28,448 bases of DNA from an uncultured Parabacteroides sp. (GCA_900552465.1 URZO01000054.1:1-28448); one strand, 5' to 3'; counted from the stretch's first letter, positions 16,328-24,691 are shown. A program made the numbers and translations. The notes: generated by a model not told the origin, from the sequence alone.

Positions 16328-16423
16328 TTTGCCTGCCGACAATTGTCGGCAGGCCTGCTGACAATTGTCGACAGGCTTGCTCACAGTTGTCGACAGGCTT
16401 GCCGACAATTGTCGGCAGGCAAA
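16328..16423. repeat. Four tandem 22-bp palindromes between metG and the aminotransferase gene
   Basis: Four units, with symmetric cores centred near 16342, 16364, 16386 and 16408, repeat at an exact 22-bp period. Units 1 and 4 share GCCGACAATTGTCGGC; unit 1 is a perfect 24-bp palindrome (16331-16354). Units 2 and 3 are diverged (GACAATTGTCG and CACAGTTGTCG). The two ends (TTTGCC... and ...GGCAAA) are also inverted relative to each other, so the whole block is one large palindrome. It could be a multi-site operator with two helical turns per site, a complex RNA fold between cistrons, or a mobile intergenic repeat. Confidence 0.85.
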
Positions 16424-16436
16424 TATGTCAGGGGAT

Positions 16437-18476
16437 TTATTTTACTTCGCTGCCAGGTTTCACGGCTTTCTCCGGCATGATTACGGAGAGGCTTCCGTTG
16501 AAATCTTCGGCGGACAGTATCATTCCTTCGGAGACGATACCTTTCAGTTTGCGCGGCGCCAGGTTGGCGATGAAGCAAACCTGCTTGCCGACGAGATCTT
16601 CGGGAGCGTAGTGCTGGGCGATACCGGAGACGATCGTCCGTTTTTCCAGGCCGTCGTCGATGCGGAACTGAAGCAGTTTGTCTGCCTTAGGCACCTTTGT
16701 GCATTCCAGGATTGTCCCGACACGGATGTCTAACTTCGTAAAGTCATCGAAGGCGATGTTCTCGCGAACCGGCTTTGCCTTGTAATTGGCTTCTTCGTTT
16801 GCTTTCTTGGTGTCGAGCAGCTTCTGCACCTGCGCTTCGATCACGCTGTCTTCGATCTTCTCGAACAGCAGTTCGGATTTACCCAACTGGTGACCGGCTT
16901 CCAGGAGGTCGGTCGAGCCGAGGCGGTTCCAGCCTAACGGCGCGACGTTCAGCATCTTGTTCAGTTTCTCCATGCTGAAGGGCAGGAACGGTTCGAAGGC
17001 GATCGCCAGGTTAGCCGTGATCTGCAGGGAGATGTTCATGATCGTTGCGACACGTCCCATGTCGGTCTTAGCCAGCTTCCAAGGTTCGGTGTCGGCCAGG
17101 TATTTGTTACCGATGCGGGCCAGGTTCATGGCTTCCTTCTGGGCGTCGCGGAAATGGTATGTATCCAGCAGACGCTCCACGTCGGCTTTCACGTTGGCGA
17201 AGTCCGTCAGCGTCTGGCGGTCATAGTCGGTCAGTTCGCCGGCTGCGGGCACTTTTCCTTCGAAATACTTCTCAGTCAGTACCAGTGCGCGGTTGACGAA
17301 GTTACCTAAGATAGCAACCAGCTCGTTGTTATTGCGCGCCTGGAAGTCTTTCCAGGTGAAATCGTTATCCTTCGTTTCCGGAGCATTGGCGGTCAGGACA
17401 TAGCGCAGGACATCCTGCTTGCCCGGCATATCGACCAGATATTCATTCAACCAGACAGCCCAGTTGCGGGAAGTGGAGATCTTATCGCCTTCGAGGTTCA
17501 GGAACTCGTTGGCCGGCACGTTTTCCGGCAGGTTGAAACTGCCTTCCGCCTTCAACATCGCCGGGAAGACGATGCAGTGGAACACGATGTTATCCTTTCC
17601 GATGAAATGGACCATCTTGGTTTCCGGATCTTTCCACCAGGTTTCCCAGCTTTCGGGCAGCAACTCTTTCGTATTGGAAATATATCCGATAGGCGCATCG
17701 AACCAGACATACAGCACTTTACCTTCAGCTCCTTCCACCGGAACGGGGATTCCCCAATCCAAGTCGCGGCTCACGGCGCGGGGCTGCAAGCCCATATCCA
17801 ACCAGCTCTTGCACTGGCCGTAGACGTTCGGTTTCCATTCTTTGTGTCCTTCCAGAATCCACTGGCGCAGGAACGGTTCCCATTTATCGAGAGGCAGATA
17901 CCAGTGTTTGGTTTCCTTCATCACCGGCTGGCTTCCGCTGATCGCGGATTTCGGGTTGATAAGGTCTGTCGGGCTCAGGGATGTGCCGCAGGCTTCGCAC
18001 TGGTCGCCATAGGCTTTTTCGTTTCCGCAATGGGGGCAAGTTCCGGTGATATAGCGATCGGCAAGGAATTGCTTTGCCTCTTCGTCATAATACTGTTCGC
18101 TCGTTTTCTCGATGAATTCGCCTTTATCATATAAGGTACGGAAGAAATCCGACGCAACCTGGCGATGTGTAGCCGAAGTCGTGCGGGAATAGATATCGAA
18201 GGTGATACCGAAATCCTCGAAAGACTTCTTGATAATGCCATGATAGCGGTCAACCACATCCTGCGGAGTGATGCCTTCTTTCTTCGCTCTCAACGTGATA
18301 GGCACTCCGTGTTCATCCGATCCACCAATCATCAGAACCTCTTCTCCCTTCAGGCGAAGATAGCGTGCATAAATATCTGCAGGCACATACACTCCGGCCA
18401 GATGACCGATGTGCACCGGCCCGTTCGCATACGGCAACGCCGTAGTAATCAGTGTTCTCTTAAACTGTTTTTCCAT
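16437..18476 (-). CDS. metG: Methionyl-tRNA synthetase
   Basis: 679 residues from the ATG at 18476; an in-frame ATG at 18503 would add nine residues of non-family sequence and overlap the -7 element. This class I synthetase charges tRNA-Met in the cytoplasm. Seen in order: TTALPYANGPVHIGHLAG with the HIGH motif (residues 22-25), IGGSDEHGVPITLRAK, a zinc knuckle (CPHCG...CEAC), WFDAPIGYIS and KISTS (Lys332, the KMSKS equivalent). These are followed by the helical anticodon-binding domain. The last ~110 residues are a fused tRNA-binding (EMAP/Trbp111-type) domain (FTKLDIRVGTILEC, KRTIVSGIAQHY, LAPRKLKGIVSEGMILSA). Length fits the dimeric long form. It is transcribed toward the palindrome array and the sugar genes. 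Confidence 0.97.
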   Translation of the reverse strand: MEKQFKRTLITTALPYANGPVHIGHLAGVYVPADIYARYLRLKGEEVLMIGGSDEHGVPITLRAKKEGITPQDVVDRYHGIIKKSFEDFGITFDIYSRTTSATHRQVASDFFRTLYDKGEFIEKTSEQYYDEEAKQFLADRYITGTCPHCGNEKAYGDQCEACGTSLSPTDLINPKSAISGSQPVMKETKHWYLPLDKWEPFLRQWILEGHKEWKPNVYGQCKSWLDMGLQPRAVSRDLDWGIPVPVEGAEGKVLYVWFDAPIGYISNTKELLPESWETWWKDPETKMVHFIGKDNIVFHCIVFPAMLKAEGSFNLPENVPANEFLNLEGDKISTSRNWAVWLNEYLVDMPGKQDVLRYVLTANAPETKDNDFTWKDFQARNNNELVAILGNFVNRALVLTEKYFEGKVPAAGELTDYDRQTLTDFANVKADVERLLDTYHFRDAQKEAMNLARIGNKYLADTEPWKLAKTDMGRVATIMNISLQITANLAIAFEPFLPFSMEKLNKMLNVAPLGWNRLGSTDLLEAGHQLGKSELLFEKIEDSVIEAQVQKLLDTKKANEEANYKAKPVRENIAFDDFTKLDIRVGTILECTKVPKADKLLQFRIDDGLEKRTIVSGIAQHYAPEDLVGKQVCFIANLAPRKLKGIVSEGMILSAEDFNGSLSVIMPEKAVKPGSEVK

Positions 18477-18500
18477 ACCTTGTGTTCTCTTTTTGAGGCA

Positions 18501-18508
18501 CAAAGGTA
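18501..18508 (-). promoter_or_regulatory. metG -7 element
   Basis: On the minus strand this reads TACCTTTG, an exact TAnnTTTG match, 24 bp upstream of the metG ATG at 18476. Its presence supports the shorter metG start. Confidence 0.5.
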
Positions 18509-18516
18509 AGTAATAA

Positions 18517-18548
18517 TTTGGTTAGATGGAAAAGATTGGTTTCCTTTG
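18517..18548 (+). promoter_or_regulatory. Promoter of the 37-residue microprotein gene
   Basis: TTTG (18517-18520) is followed after 20 bp by TTCCTTTG (18541-18548), which matches TAnnTTTG except for one base, with correct Bacteroidetes spacing. The microprotein ATG is 29 bp downstream. Confidence 0.5.
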
Positions 18549-18577
18549 TAACAGAGATTTGAAGAGGAGGAACAAGA

Positions 18578-18691
18578 ATGATAACACCAGCAGTTGCAGT
18601 TTTCGGGAGCCTTGCCCTATTTGGCGTAGTCGGTTGTATAATCATCAGTACCAAAAAAGGTCGGGATTGGTTAGATCGCGTTTTAAAATAA
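18578..18691 (+). CDS. 37-residue single-span membrane microprotein
   Basis: Short gene starting MITPAVAVFGSLALFGVVGC and ending KKGRDWLDRVLK, then TAA. Residues 4-24 form one hydrophobic span. The positively charged end would remain in the cytoplasm, forming an amphipathic helix. Support for it being real: a strong Shine-Dalgarno (GAGGAGG, 18564-18570) 7 nt before the ATG, rare in this phylum; a well-spaced promoter upstream; and a perfect 15-bp terminator 9 bp after the stop. It is isolated between metG (divergent) and the DUF4493/PCMD operon (convergent), so it forms its own transcription unit of about 190 nt. No family is recognised; single-span microproteins often modulate transporters or respiratory complexes, but nothing here points to a partner. 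Confidence 0.7.
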   Translation: MITPAVAVFGSLALFGVVGCIIISTKKGRDWLDRVLK

Positions 18692-18700
18692 ATAGAATAA

Positions 18701-18746
18701 AGAAAGCCGCCTGTATTCAGAGATGTTTACAGGCGGCTTTCTTTTT
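18701..18746. terminator. Bidirectional intrinsic terminator
   Basis: A perfect 15-bp stem (18701-18715 AGAAAGCCGCCTGTA with 18728-18742) and a 12-nt loop, followed on the plus strand by TTTT and on the minus strand by a T-rich tract (TTATTCTATT). It serves the microprotein gene on the plus strand and the end of the PCMD operon (stop at 18755) on the minus strand. Confidence 0.92.
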
Positions 18747-18754
18747 CCAGTTAT

Positions 18755-20404
18755 TTATTCATATATCAGTTCCAAATCATCCAGCCATAACGTACTGCCG
18801 TCGCCTCCGGTGAAATAATCGCCATATTTGCTGGCGCTAGCTACGACCACGATATAAGTGGGCTTGCGTGTCAGTGAGCGGTAATCCAGCTTCAGCTTAA
18901 ATTCCGTCCATTCGCCGACCGTTTCTCCTACGATCATTTCCTGATAAGCGATGATATGCGAATCGGACTTGCTGAACAGCTGGCGGTTCTTCTTCTTTGT
19001 CTGGATACGCACCGGCAAGCTCCAGTCGCCCAAAGCGATGTAGATATGCGCCTGGTCGTTCATGCCTTTTTGGGCATCCTCGAACTGATCTTCCGGATCA
19101 TCCGAAATCTGGGAAATCGGTTTACAAGTATATTTGAACCAGCCTTTGAGCGTTGTCGGACGGGCTGTGAACGGGCGTCCGAAATCCAGAATACCGTCGG
19201 TTCCATCCGTCTTCACATATTCCCCGGCAAACAGGTTTCCGGCTGCAAACTTGATAATGACGTTTTCCGATGCCAACTTGATCGAGCGTTTGCCGCCATG
19301 AGGTTTCGATTCATCGAAGACCGTCACATTCTTGTTGGCCAGGTTAGAACCGGTATTTCCTGTGTCCCAGAACATCTCTCCTCCTTCGGCATAAACAAAC
19401 CAGATGTTTTTCGGGTTCAACCACCAGTCTTCGAAGCCGGAATTAGGCAACTGGGCGGCTTCGTCTGTCGTAAAGCCCGTAACATCGTACGTCTGAGAGC
19501 CGATTATCGCTTTATACTCATATTCGGTCGAAGGGATCAGATGGCGCATGGCTGCCGAGAAGGTTCCGTCTTCGTTGAACGTGATCTCGTCGTCGAAGAC
19601 CTGATCCCAGTTTTCTTCTCCCTTCTGGCGGTATTGGATATCGATGTTCGTTCCTTCTTTTGCGACACCGGTCAGATAGGCGCGCTTTGCCCATACGGAA
19701 AGACTTGCGCCGGTTCCTTCGTAGTGAACGACACTGACAGACCATGTTTCCGTCTTGTCAAAAGCCGTCACGTCAAAAGAGCGGGTACGGCGGAAGTCGG
19801 TCACGGTTGTCGGTTCCGGCGTCGTTGTTGCGATCGAGCTACCCAATCTCATTTCCAGGACTTTCAGGTTGCCCAGATCCGTATCTTTGCTCACATAGAC
19901 AATCACCTTATGGTTCTCTTCGTCGACAATCGGAGTTCCGACCTGCACATCGCTACCATCGGCCGCCTTGATCGAGAATTTCCGTTGGATATTGCGTTTC
20001 GCCGATATCTGCCAGGGATAATCCTGATAAATACGCAAGACAAAAGTAGCCGGCGACGACAGGTCGATCTGCGTGTTGACCGTTGACGGCAGACTGTCGA
20101 CCGACACGAATCCCGAATCCGGAAAAAGGGCGGCATCCTTGCAGGCAACAGAGTCCGGGATAATCAGCGTGCCGTCCGTCACCCGCAATTTCGTGATGCG
20201 AAGCGTACGCAGATCGACCGTATCATCCACTAAGATAGCGGCAGTTCTCATCTCCTTGTCGATCGCAGAAGAGACGAAACCGTTCGTCTCGATCTCCTGT
20301 ATCTCCGCTTTTACAACCGGATAGGGAATATCATTCTCTATACATCCGGTCAGGGCACAGACAAGCGACAACAGACATCCTTTTATATAGACTTTATAAT
20401 TCAT
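18755..20404 (-). CDS. PCMD-domain surface lipoprotein
   Basis: 549 residues. The lipoprotein signal ends LSLVCALTGC (Cys21), followed by acidic IEND. An N-terminal beta-rich region (about residues 30-225, with YPWQISAKRNIQRKF) is followed by a fibronectin-III-like module (SVWAKRAYLTGVAKEG..., LIPSTEYEYKAIIG). A C-terminal putative carbohydrate metabolism domain (PCMD, about 310-549) begins LPNSGFEDWW and continues EMFWDTGNTGSN, GRPFTARPTTLKGWFKYTC and the signature YGDYFTGGDGSTLWLDDLEL. PCMD is a lectin-like beta-sandwich of unproven activity in Bacteroidetes lipoproteins. It lacks the DUF4493 region of its neighbours. It is the last gene of the six-gene operon, 5 bp after the beta-barrel gene and immediately before the terminator. 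Confidence 0.88.
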   Translation of the reverse strand: MNYKVYIKGCLLSLVCALTGCIENDIPYPVVKAEIQEIETNGFVSSAIDKEMRTAAILVDDTVDLRTLRITKLRVTDGTLIIPDSVACKDAALFPDSGFVSVDSLPSTVNTQIDLSSPATFVLRIYQDYPWQISAKRNIQRKFSIKAADGSDVQVGTPIVDEENHKVIVYVSKDTDLGNLKVLEMRLGSSIATTTPEPTTVTDFRRTRSFDVTAFDKTETWSVSVVHYEGTGASLSVWAKRAYLTGVAKEGTNIDIQYRQKGEENWDQVFDDEITFNEDGTFSAAMRHLIPSTEYEYKAIIGSQTYDVTGFTTDEAAQLPNSGFEDWWLNPKNIWFVYAEGGEMFWDTGNTGSNLANKNVTVFDESKPHGGKRSIKLASENVIIKFAAGNLFAGEYVKTDGTDGILDFGRPFTARPTTLKGWFKYTCKPISQISDDPEDQFEDAQKGMNDQAHIYIALGDWSLPVRIQTKKKNRQLFSKSDSHIIAYQEMIVGETVGEWTEFKLKLDYRSLTRKPTYIVVVASASKYGDYFTGGDGSTLWLDDLELIYE

Positions 20405-20409
20405 CTCGC

Positions 20410-21138
20410 TTATAAATAGAATGTAATACCTAAATTGATTGACAGCAGGTTGATTTTAAAGTTCGCCCCGCTATTGGTGCGCTTACCTGTCTCCACCTGG
20501 TTGGTTTTCTGGTCATACCATTTGAAGTCCAGCCCCAGGACATCGATCGCCGCCTCAACCGCAACATAGTCGTTGATAAAGCAGGTGATACCGGGTGCGA
20601 CACCAAAGTTCAGGTTCTGTTTGATCTGATGCGTTCCTTTCAGTTCGTCGCCTGTTCCGTCTTCTACGTTACTCTGTCCGTATCCGTAAGTCACACGGGC
20701 TTCGTTAAACAAGCCGAAACGTTTGCTGTCTCCCAAGTTCAGGTAGGTACGAACGAAGAACGAGCCCGAAACCATGTGCGATTTATCTTTATAGTTAGAC
20801 AAATCGAAACTCAGGTCATCGCCCAGATTTAGCGACAGATTTCCCAAATCCGTCAGCCCGCGGGAATAGGCGACACGTCCGCCGATTGCGATATTATCCC
20901 GGATAAAATAGCTGACTACGGGAGACACTTTAAAGGTATAACCCGTGCTGGTCACATCGTCCATCACCAACCATTTGAAATTATCGTCCGTATGTTCGGA
21001 ATAGGAGAACGATGCTCCAACCATCCATTGCCCTTTCGGGATAAATGTCTTCTGTTCTATTCCCCGGTCAAATCTGATTCCTTTCGCCATCGCCGGTATG
21101 CTGCATACGAGCAATAGCATTATTAATATATGCTTCAT
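20410..21138 (-). CDS. Outer-membrane beta-barrel protein
   Basis: 242 residues with a signal peptide (ILIMLLLVCSIPAMA, cleavage after residue 18) and alternating amphipathic strands typical of an eight-stranded OMP: WMVGASFSYSEH, FKVSPVVSYFI, IAIGGRVAYS, SGSFFVRTYLNL, GLFNEARVTYGYG, NLNFGVAPGITCFI and YVAVEAAIDVLGLDFKWY. The terminal strand INLLSINLGITFYL ends in an aromatic-hydrophobic pair, the usual BAM signal. It is embedded between PCMD lipoprotein genes (28 bp and 5 bp gaps), so it probably works with those lipoproteins as an anchor or small porin. No POTRA, OmpA-peptidoglycan or SusC features are present. Confidence 0.88.
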   Translation of the reverse strand: MKHILIMLLLVCSIPAMAKGIRFDRGIEQKTFIPKGQWMVGASFSYSEHTDDNFKWLVMDDVTSTGYTFKVSPVVSYFIRDNIAIGGRVAYSRGLTDLGNLSLNLGDDLSFDLSNYKDKSHMVSGSFFVRTYLNLGDSKRFGLFNEARVTYGYGQSNVEDGTGDELKGTHQIKQNLNFGVAPGITCFINDYVAVEAAIDVLGLDFKWYDQKTNQVETGKRTNSGANFKINLLSINLGITFYL

Positions 21139-21166
21139 TGTCTGTTATTTGTTCAAAACTGTATTG

Positions 21167-23374
21167 TTATTTACCTAAGCCTTCAAGCGATGTGCCGACG
21201 AAGGAGGCGGGGTTGTAATCGTATTGGAGTTCGAACTCATCAATATATAATGTACTGCCTTCGCCACCGGTAAAGTAATCGCCGTATTTGCTGGCGGAAG
21301 CGACAATTAAGATATAGGTTGGCATAACATTCAGAGTTTCTTTTTTGTATTTTATGTCAATCTCAAACCTTGCATAATTATCCATCTTAGTCACAGAAGC
21401 CTCTCCTTCACTTAATTCTCCATATGCCAAAATATCATCTCCTGCCAAATTAACAAATGTTCCAGATGATGTATTTACCTTAAAGGGAGAAGACCAATTA
21501 CATAATGCAATATAAATAGCACATTTATCCATTACCCCTTTTGTCAACTCTTCATGTCCGCCTTCGCTTACTGCCACAGGTTGATACTTGTAGTAACCAA
21601 CAAGCTTTGTGGGTCTTCCTCCTGAATAAGGTTGTCCGAAATTCAAAGAAGCTCCACTCAGTCCTTCCACCTTACCGAATGTTCCGGTATAGATATTCCC
21701 CGCAGCCAAAATTCCAAAAACTTTTTTTGTTTTCAATAAGGCTGCCTGTTTTCCCTCTCCTGCAACTGCAACGTCAGATATCGGTGACGTAGGATTATTT
21801 TCACCTATAGTATTGGCTCCCTTGTTACCAGAATCCCAAAATAAGTTAGAAGAAGATTCGTTTGCATACCAACTTTTATTTTCTTTATACCAATTATCAA
21901 AACTCAAGTTCGGCACAAACGGCTTCCCATTATCATCCGCATTTGCAAAATCTGTCGTAAACGCAACCGTGTTCCCTTCTACCTCATTACCATCAACATC
22001 CCGACTTACTGCCTTATATGCATATTCCGTACGAGCATCCAGTCCTCCAACAAAAGCAGTAAAAGTCTTGCCGTCCGCATTTTTAGACTTAACTGAAACC
22101 GAAGTCCATTCAGCATCCGTCTTCCTCTTATATTTAAAGCCCAATTCTCCTTCCCCTTCCATTTCACCGGTGAAGAAAGTGAATGTTGTCCAGATATTTC
22201 CTGTGGCGATTTCTCTTGTAAGCAATGTCACATCCGGCTTAACCAAATAAGTAAAAGACACCTGCTTTTCCTGTGACTTATTATCACGGGCAGTCAAAGC
22301 AAACGTATAAGTCTGCGGACTGCTACCCAAAGAAGTCAGCTTATTGCTCATTTCGGTAAAATCAAAAGACAACTCTTTTGTATCCTTCACTGTTTCCGGT
22401 ATCGGGAATCCGATTTGATTCAATTGCATTTTATCACTCTCACTCAGATCAGCCAGATTGAAGGACGCATTCAGACTTTCGGATTGGATTGTCAACATCA
22501 AACGTTCGATTCCATTATTAGCAGTCAGCTTCAATGAGCTTGCTGTTGCTTTTTTCTCTTTGTATTCCAATGTATTATTCCCATCAAAACCGGTCAATTC
22601 AAATACCGGTGCCTTCATCGCATCCAAGTCTTCCACCTTAATCGGAATAGACACAATCACCGTGTCCGCACTTTCGTCAACCGTTATGTCGTCGAACTTG
22701 CCACCGGCTTCTCCGCTATCGCCGGGATTATCCGGATCGCCGCTTAATTTGAAGAAGAGGCGATAATGATAGCGTTCCTGAATATCTTCGTATTCACGTT
22801 TCAACTGGAAGTGTTCGCCATCCTTATTGGTAAGAGCCAAATTGGCCAACAGTTTTTCCGGAGCAAAGAAACCGCCGCGTGTTTCCCCTTTTTCAAAGGT
22901 CAGAGAACCACTGCTGTTGCTGATAGTCGTACTATAATCCGTAAAATACTTTTTAAAGTCATCACTATAGTCGACCGTTACCTTTGTATTGGCTATCTTG
23001 CAAGTTATTTTCGTAGAGGTAACCTGATTCGTCTTGATCTCGCAGGCAGCCTCCCCATAATAATACGGGAGTTCAAAAGCAGCCGAATCCTTCCGGCCGG
23101 AAGAAACGACAATATCATAAGCGCCGGCATCTAACAGGACGCCTTCGGTAGCCTGTTCCTTCTCAAAATCCGCGATATACTTAACCGTATCTTCTGCGGC
23201 ATTCAGGATAGCAACAGAGATAACCGGGTTAACCGCTTTTGTCTGCATCGTTACATTCTTTTCGATATCCAGATACAGATATCCTTGTCCGCCGGTCGCG
23301 TTGCGCTCTTCATCACACGACACAAAACCTATCAGCAATAAAGCCGATACGATAGAGAATATATATTTTGCCAT
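21167..23374 (-). CDS. DUF4493 + PCMD lipoprotein (735 residues)
   Basis: Lipoprotein signal MAKYIFSIVSALLLIGFVSC (Cys20), then DEER, an acidic tract fitting a Bacteroidetes surface-export signal. The N-terminal DUF4493 module (about 30-240) has GYLYLDIEKN, LLDAGAYDIVVSSG, LPYYYGEA and TVDYSDDFKKYFTDYS followed by LTFEKGETRGGFF. A middle Ig-like part (about 240-395) includes LMLTIQSESLNASFNL and YTFALTARDNKSQEKQVSFT. A fibronectin-III-like module (about 400-490) precedes the PCMD domain (about 500-725), which has NLSFDNWYKENKSWY, NLFWDSGNKGANT, GRPTKLVGYYKYQPV and YGDYFTGGEGSTLYIDEFEL. Fourth gene of the operon, 4 bp after the 433-residue DUF4493 gene. Bases coding for the PCMD half look visibly more A/T-rich than those for the N-terminal half. 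Confidence 0.9.
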   Translation of the reverse strand: MAKYIFSIVSALLLIGFVSCDEERNATGGQGYLYLDIEKNVTMQTKAVNPVISVAILNAAEDTVKYIADFEKEQATEGVLLDAGAYDIVVSSGRKDSAAFELPYYYGEAACEIKTNQVTSTKITCKIANTKVTVDYSDDFKKYFTDYSTTISNSSGSLTFEKGETRGGFFAPEKLLANLALTNKDGEHFQLKREYEDIQERYHYRLFFKLSGDPDNPGDSGEAGGKFDDITVDESADTVIVSIPIKVEDLDAMKAPVFELTGFDGNNTLEYKEKKATASSLKLTANNGIERLMLTIQSESLNASFNLADLSESDKMQLNQIGFPIPETVKDTKELSFDFTEMSNKLTSLGSSPQTYTFALTARDNKSQEKQVSFTYLVKPDVTLLTREIATGNIWTTFTFFTGEMEGEGELGFKYKRKTDAEWTSVSVKSKNADGKTFTAFVGGLDARTEYAYKAVSRDVDGNEVEGNTVAFTTDFANADDNGKPFVPNLSFDNWYKENKSWYANESSSNLFWDSGNKGANTIGENNPTSPISDVAVAGEGKQAALLKTKKVFGILAAGNIYTGTFGKVEGLSGASLNFGQPYSGGRPTKLVGYYKYQPVAVSEGGHEELTKGVMDKCAIYIALCNWSSPFKVNTSSGTFVNLAGDDILAYGELSEGEASVTKMDNYARFEIDIKYKKETLNVMPTYILIVASASKYGDYFTGGEGSTLYIDEFELQYDYNPASFVGTSLEGLGK

Positions 23375-23378
23375 CTTC

Positions 23379-24680
23379 TTATTTTACTATAACGGTTAAT
23401 GTTTTCGTACTGGACACGCCACTTTGGTCTTTCACATAAATCTTAAACTTATGCGTACCTGCAAAAGCCTCATTTGCCAACAGTGGCATAAAAGCACTTA
23501 CATCGAAAACGACATTCTTCTGTCCTTTTTTCACTTCGTCAAACAACTGCTTCTGCTTTTCATTCAAAGCCAACATGTTGAAATGAGCACCCATTAAATC
23601 TACAGCTTCAGAGAAATCTGAACTACTGGTACTGATATCGACAGTCATCGCATCAACACCTGTCGGTAAGGTTAAATTAACAACCACCGAAGGAGCACTG
23701 CCACCGCTATTCAATGTGATAGGATTGTCGATATTTGTTCCTCCCCACTTAATTGTTTGTGCAGGAGTCGTTCCGCCGCCATCACTACCGGAACCGCCGC
23801 TACCGCCATCATCTCCCGAAACGAAATCAGACGGGATCGTAATCGTATATTCGCGTTCCACCAACTGGATATCCACTTTAATAACCGGACGTTTCAGAGA
23901 GTCAGGCGTTTCTGTCGGATCTTCGGGACCAACCGGGACATCGGGATCATCCGGCACAACAGGATCGTCCGGTTCGGCCACATCCAGCCATACGACAATA
24001 TTGTTATATTCCTTCACGGTCGGATCTGTATAAAGATCGCAGAAGTATTGCGTTTCCAAACCGGAACGGGTCGTTGCATGAAGCGTAAAATCAAGCTGGT
24101 CGGTTGTTTTGAAGAACGGCTTCTTCTCTTCGTCCGACTTTAAAGTGAGGACGCCGTTGCCGTTCGTCATCACGATTTCGTAATCGTCTTTGAAACGGTC
24201 CAGGAAATCATCCGTATAGGCCACCGTGATTTTCTTATTGCTCAACACGCAAGGAGTAACCAGCGAAGAAACTTCCTGTGAAGTGATCGTGCAGGTGTCT
24301 TTTCCTTCATAATAAGGAGTGTCGTAAGCCGCATCTTTCAGCTCGCCCTTTGTGGCAACCACCTGATATTTGCCGGTAGCCAGCAAGACCTCGTCTATAT
24401 CGGCATACGAAGCGTACTCTTCCACCACTTCGCCGTTCTCATCCAGAATCTTTACAGAGAAATCTTTTACATCCAGACTTTCATCCGTCGCTTTCGTTCC
24501 CCTGTTTCCGGTAATCGTTTCCTCTTTCTGCGGGTCCAGCTTCAGGTCCAGCACACCTACTTCCTTCGGCAGGTCTTCGCGGGACGGCTTTTTTCCAAAC
24601 AGATCATCTTTCATCTCGCAGGAAGTAAGTCCTGCTATCAGAAATACGAATAAATAAAGGATATGTATCTTTCTTTTCAT
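23379..24680 (-). CDS. DUF4493 lipoprotein with Pro/Gly linkers (433 residues)
   Basis: Lipoprotein signal HILYLFVFLIAGLTSC (Cys21), then EMKDD, which matches the K-(D/E)2 surface-export pattern of Bacteroidetes lipoproteins. The DUF4493 module covers about residues 40-230 (VKILDENGEVVEEYASYADI, LATGKYQVVATKG, TPYYEGKDTC and YTDDFLDRFKDDYEIVMTNG). Then come an acidic Asp/Pro linker (DDPVVPDDPDVPVGPEDP), a short beta stretch, and a Gly/Ser linker (SGDDGGSGGSGSDGGG). The C-terminal part (about 320-433) resembles the Ig-like middle of the 735-residue neighbour (AGTHKFKIYVKDQSGVSSTK). There is no PCMD domain. The flexible linkers suggest the ends are displayed on a stalk. Third gene of the operon; no catalytic motif seen. 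Confidence 0.87.
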   Translation of the reverse strand: MKRKIHILYLFVFLIAGLTSCEMKDDLFGKKPSREDLPKEVGVLDLKLDPQKEETITGNRGTKATDESLDVKDFSVKILDENGEVVEEYASYADIDEVLLATGKYQVVATKGELKDAAYDTPYYEGKDTCTITSQEVSSLVTPCVLSNKKITVAYTDDFLDRFKDDYEIVMTNGNGVLTLKSDEEKKPFFKTTDQLDFTLHATTRSGLETQYFCDLYTDPTVKEYNNIVVWLDVAEPDDPVVPDDPDVPVGPEDPTETPDSLKRPVIKVDIQLVEREYTITIPSDFVSGDDGGSGGSGSDGGGTTPAQTIKWGGTNIDNPITLNSGGSAPSVVVNLTLPTGVDAMTVDISTSSSDFSEAVDLMGAHFNMLALNEKQKQLFDEVKKGQKNVVFDVSAFMPLLANEAFAGTHKFKIYVKDQSGVSSTKTLTVIVK

Positions 24681-24691
24681 AATCGTTCTTT

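Noticed and set aside
16328..16423. CRISPR array
   Set aside because: The 22-bp units are contiguous palindromes with no unique spacers.
18956..20086. 376-codon plus-strand open frame opposite the 549-residue PCMD gene
   Set aside because: It is antisense to a well-supported lipoprotein gene, is rich in Arg/His/Phe, and shows no family motif or ribosome site.
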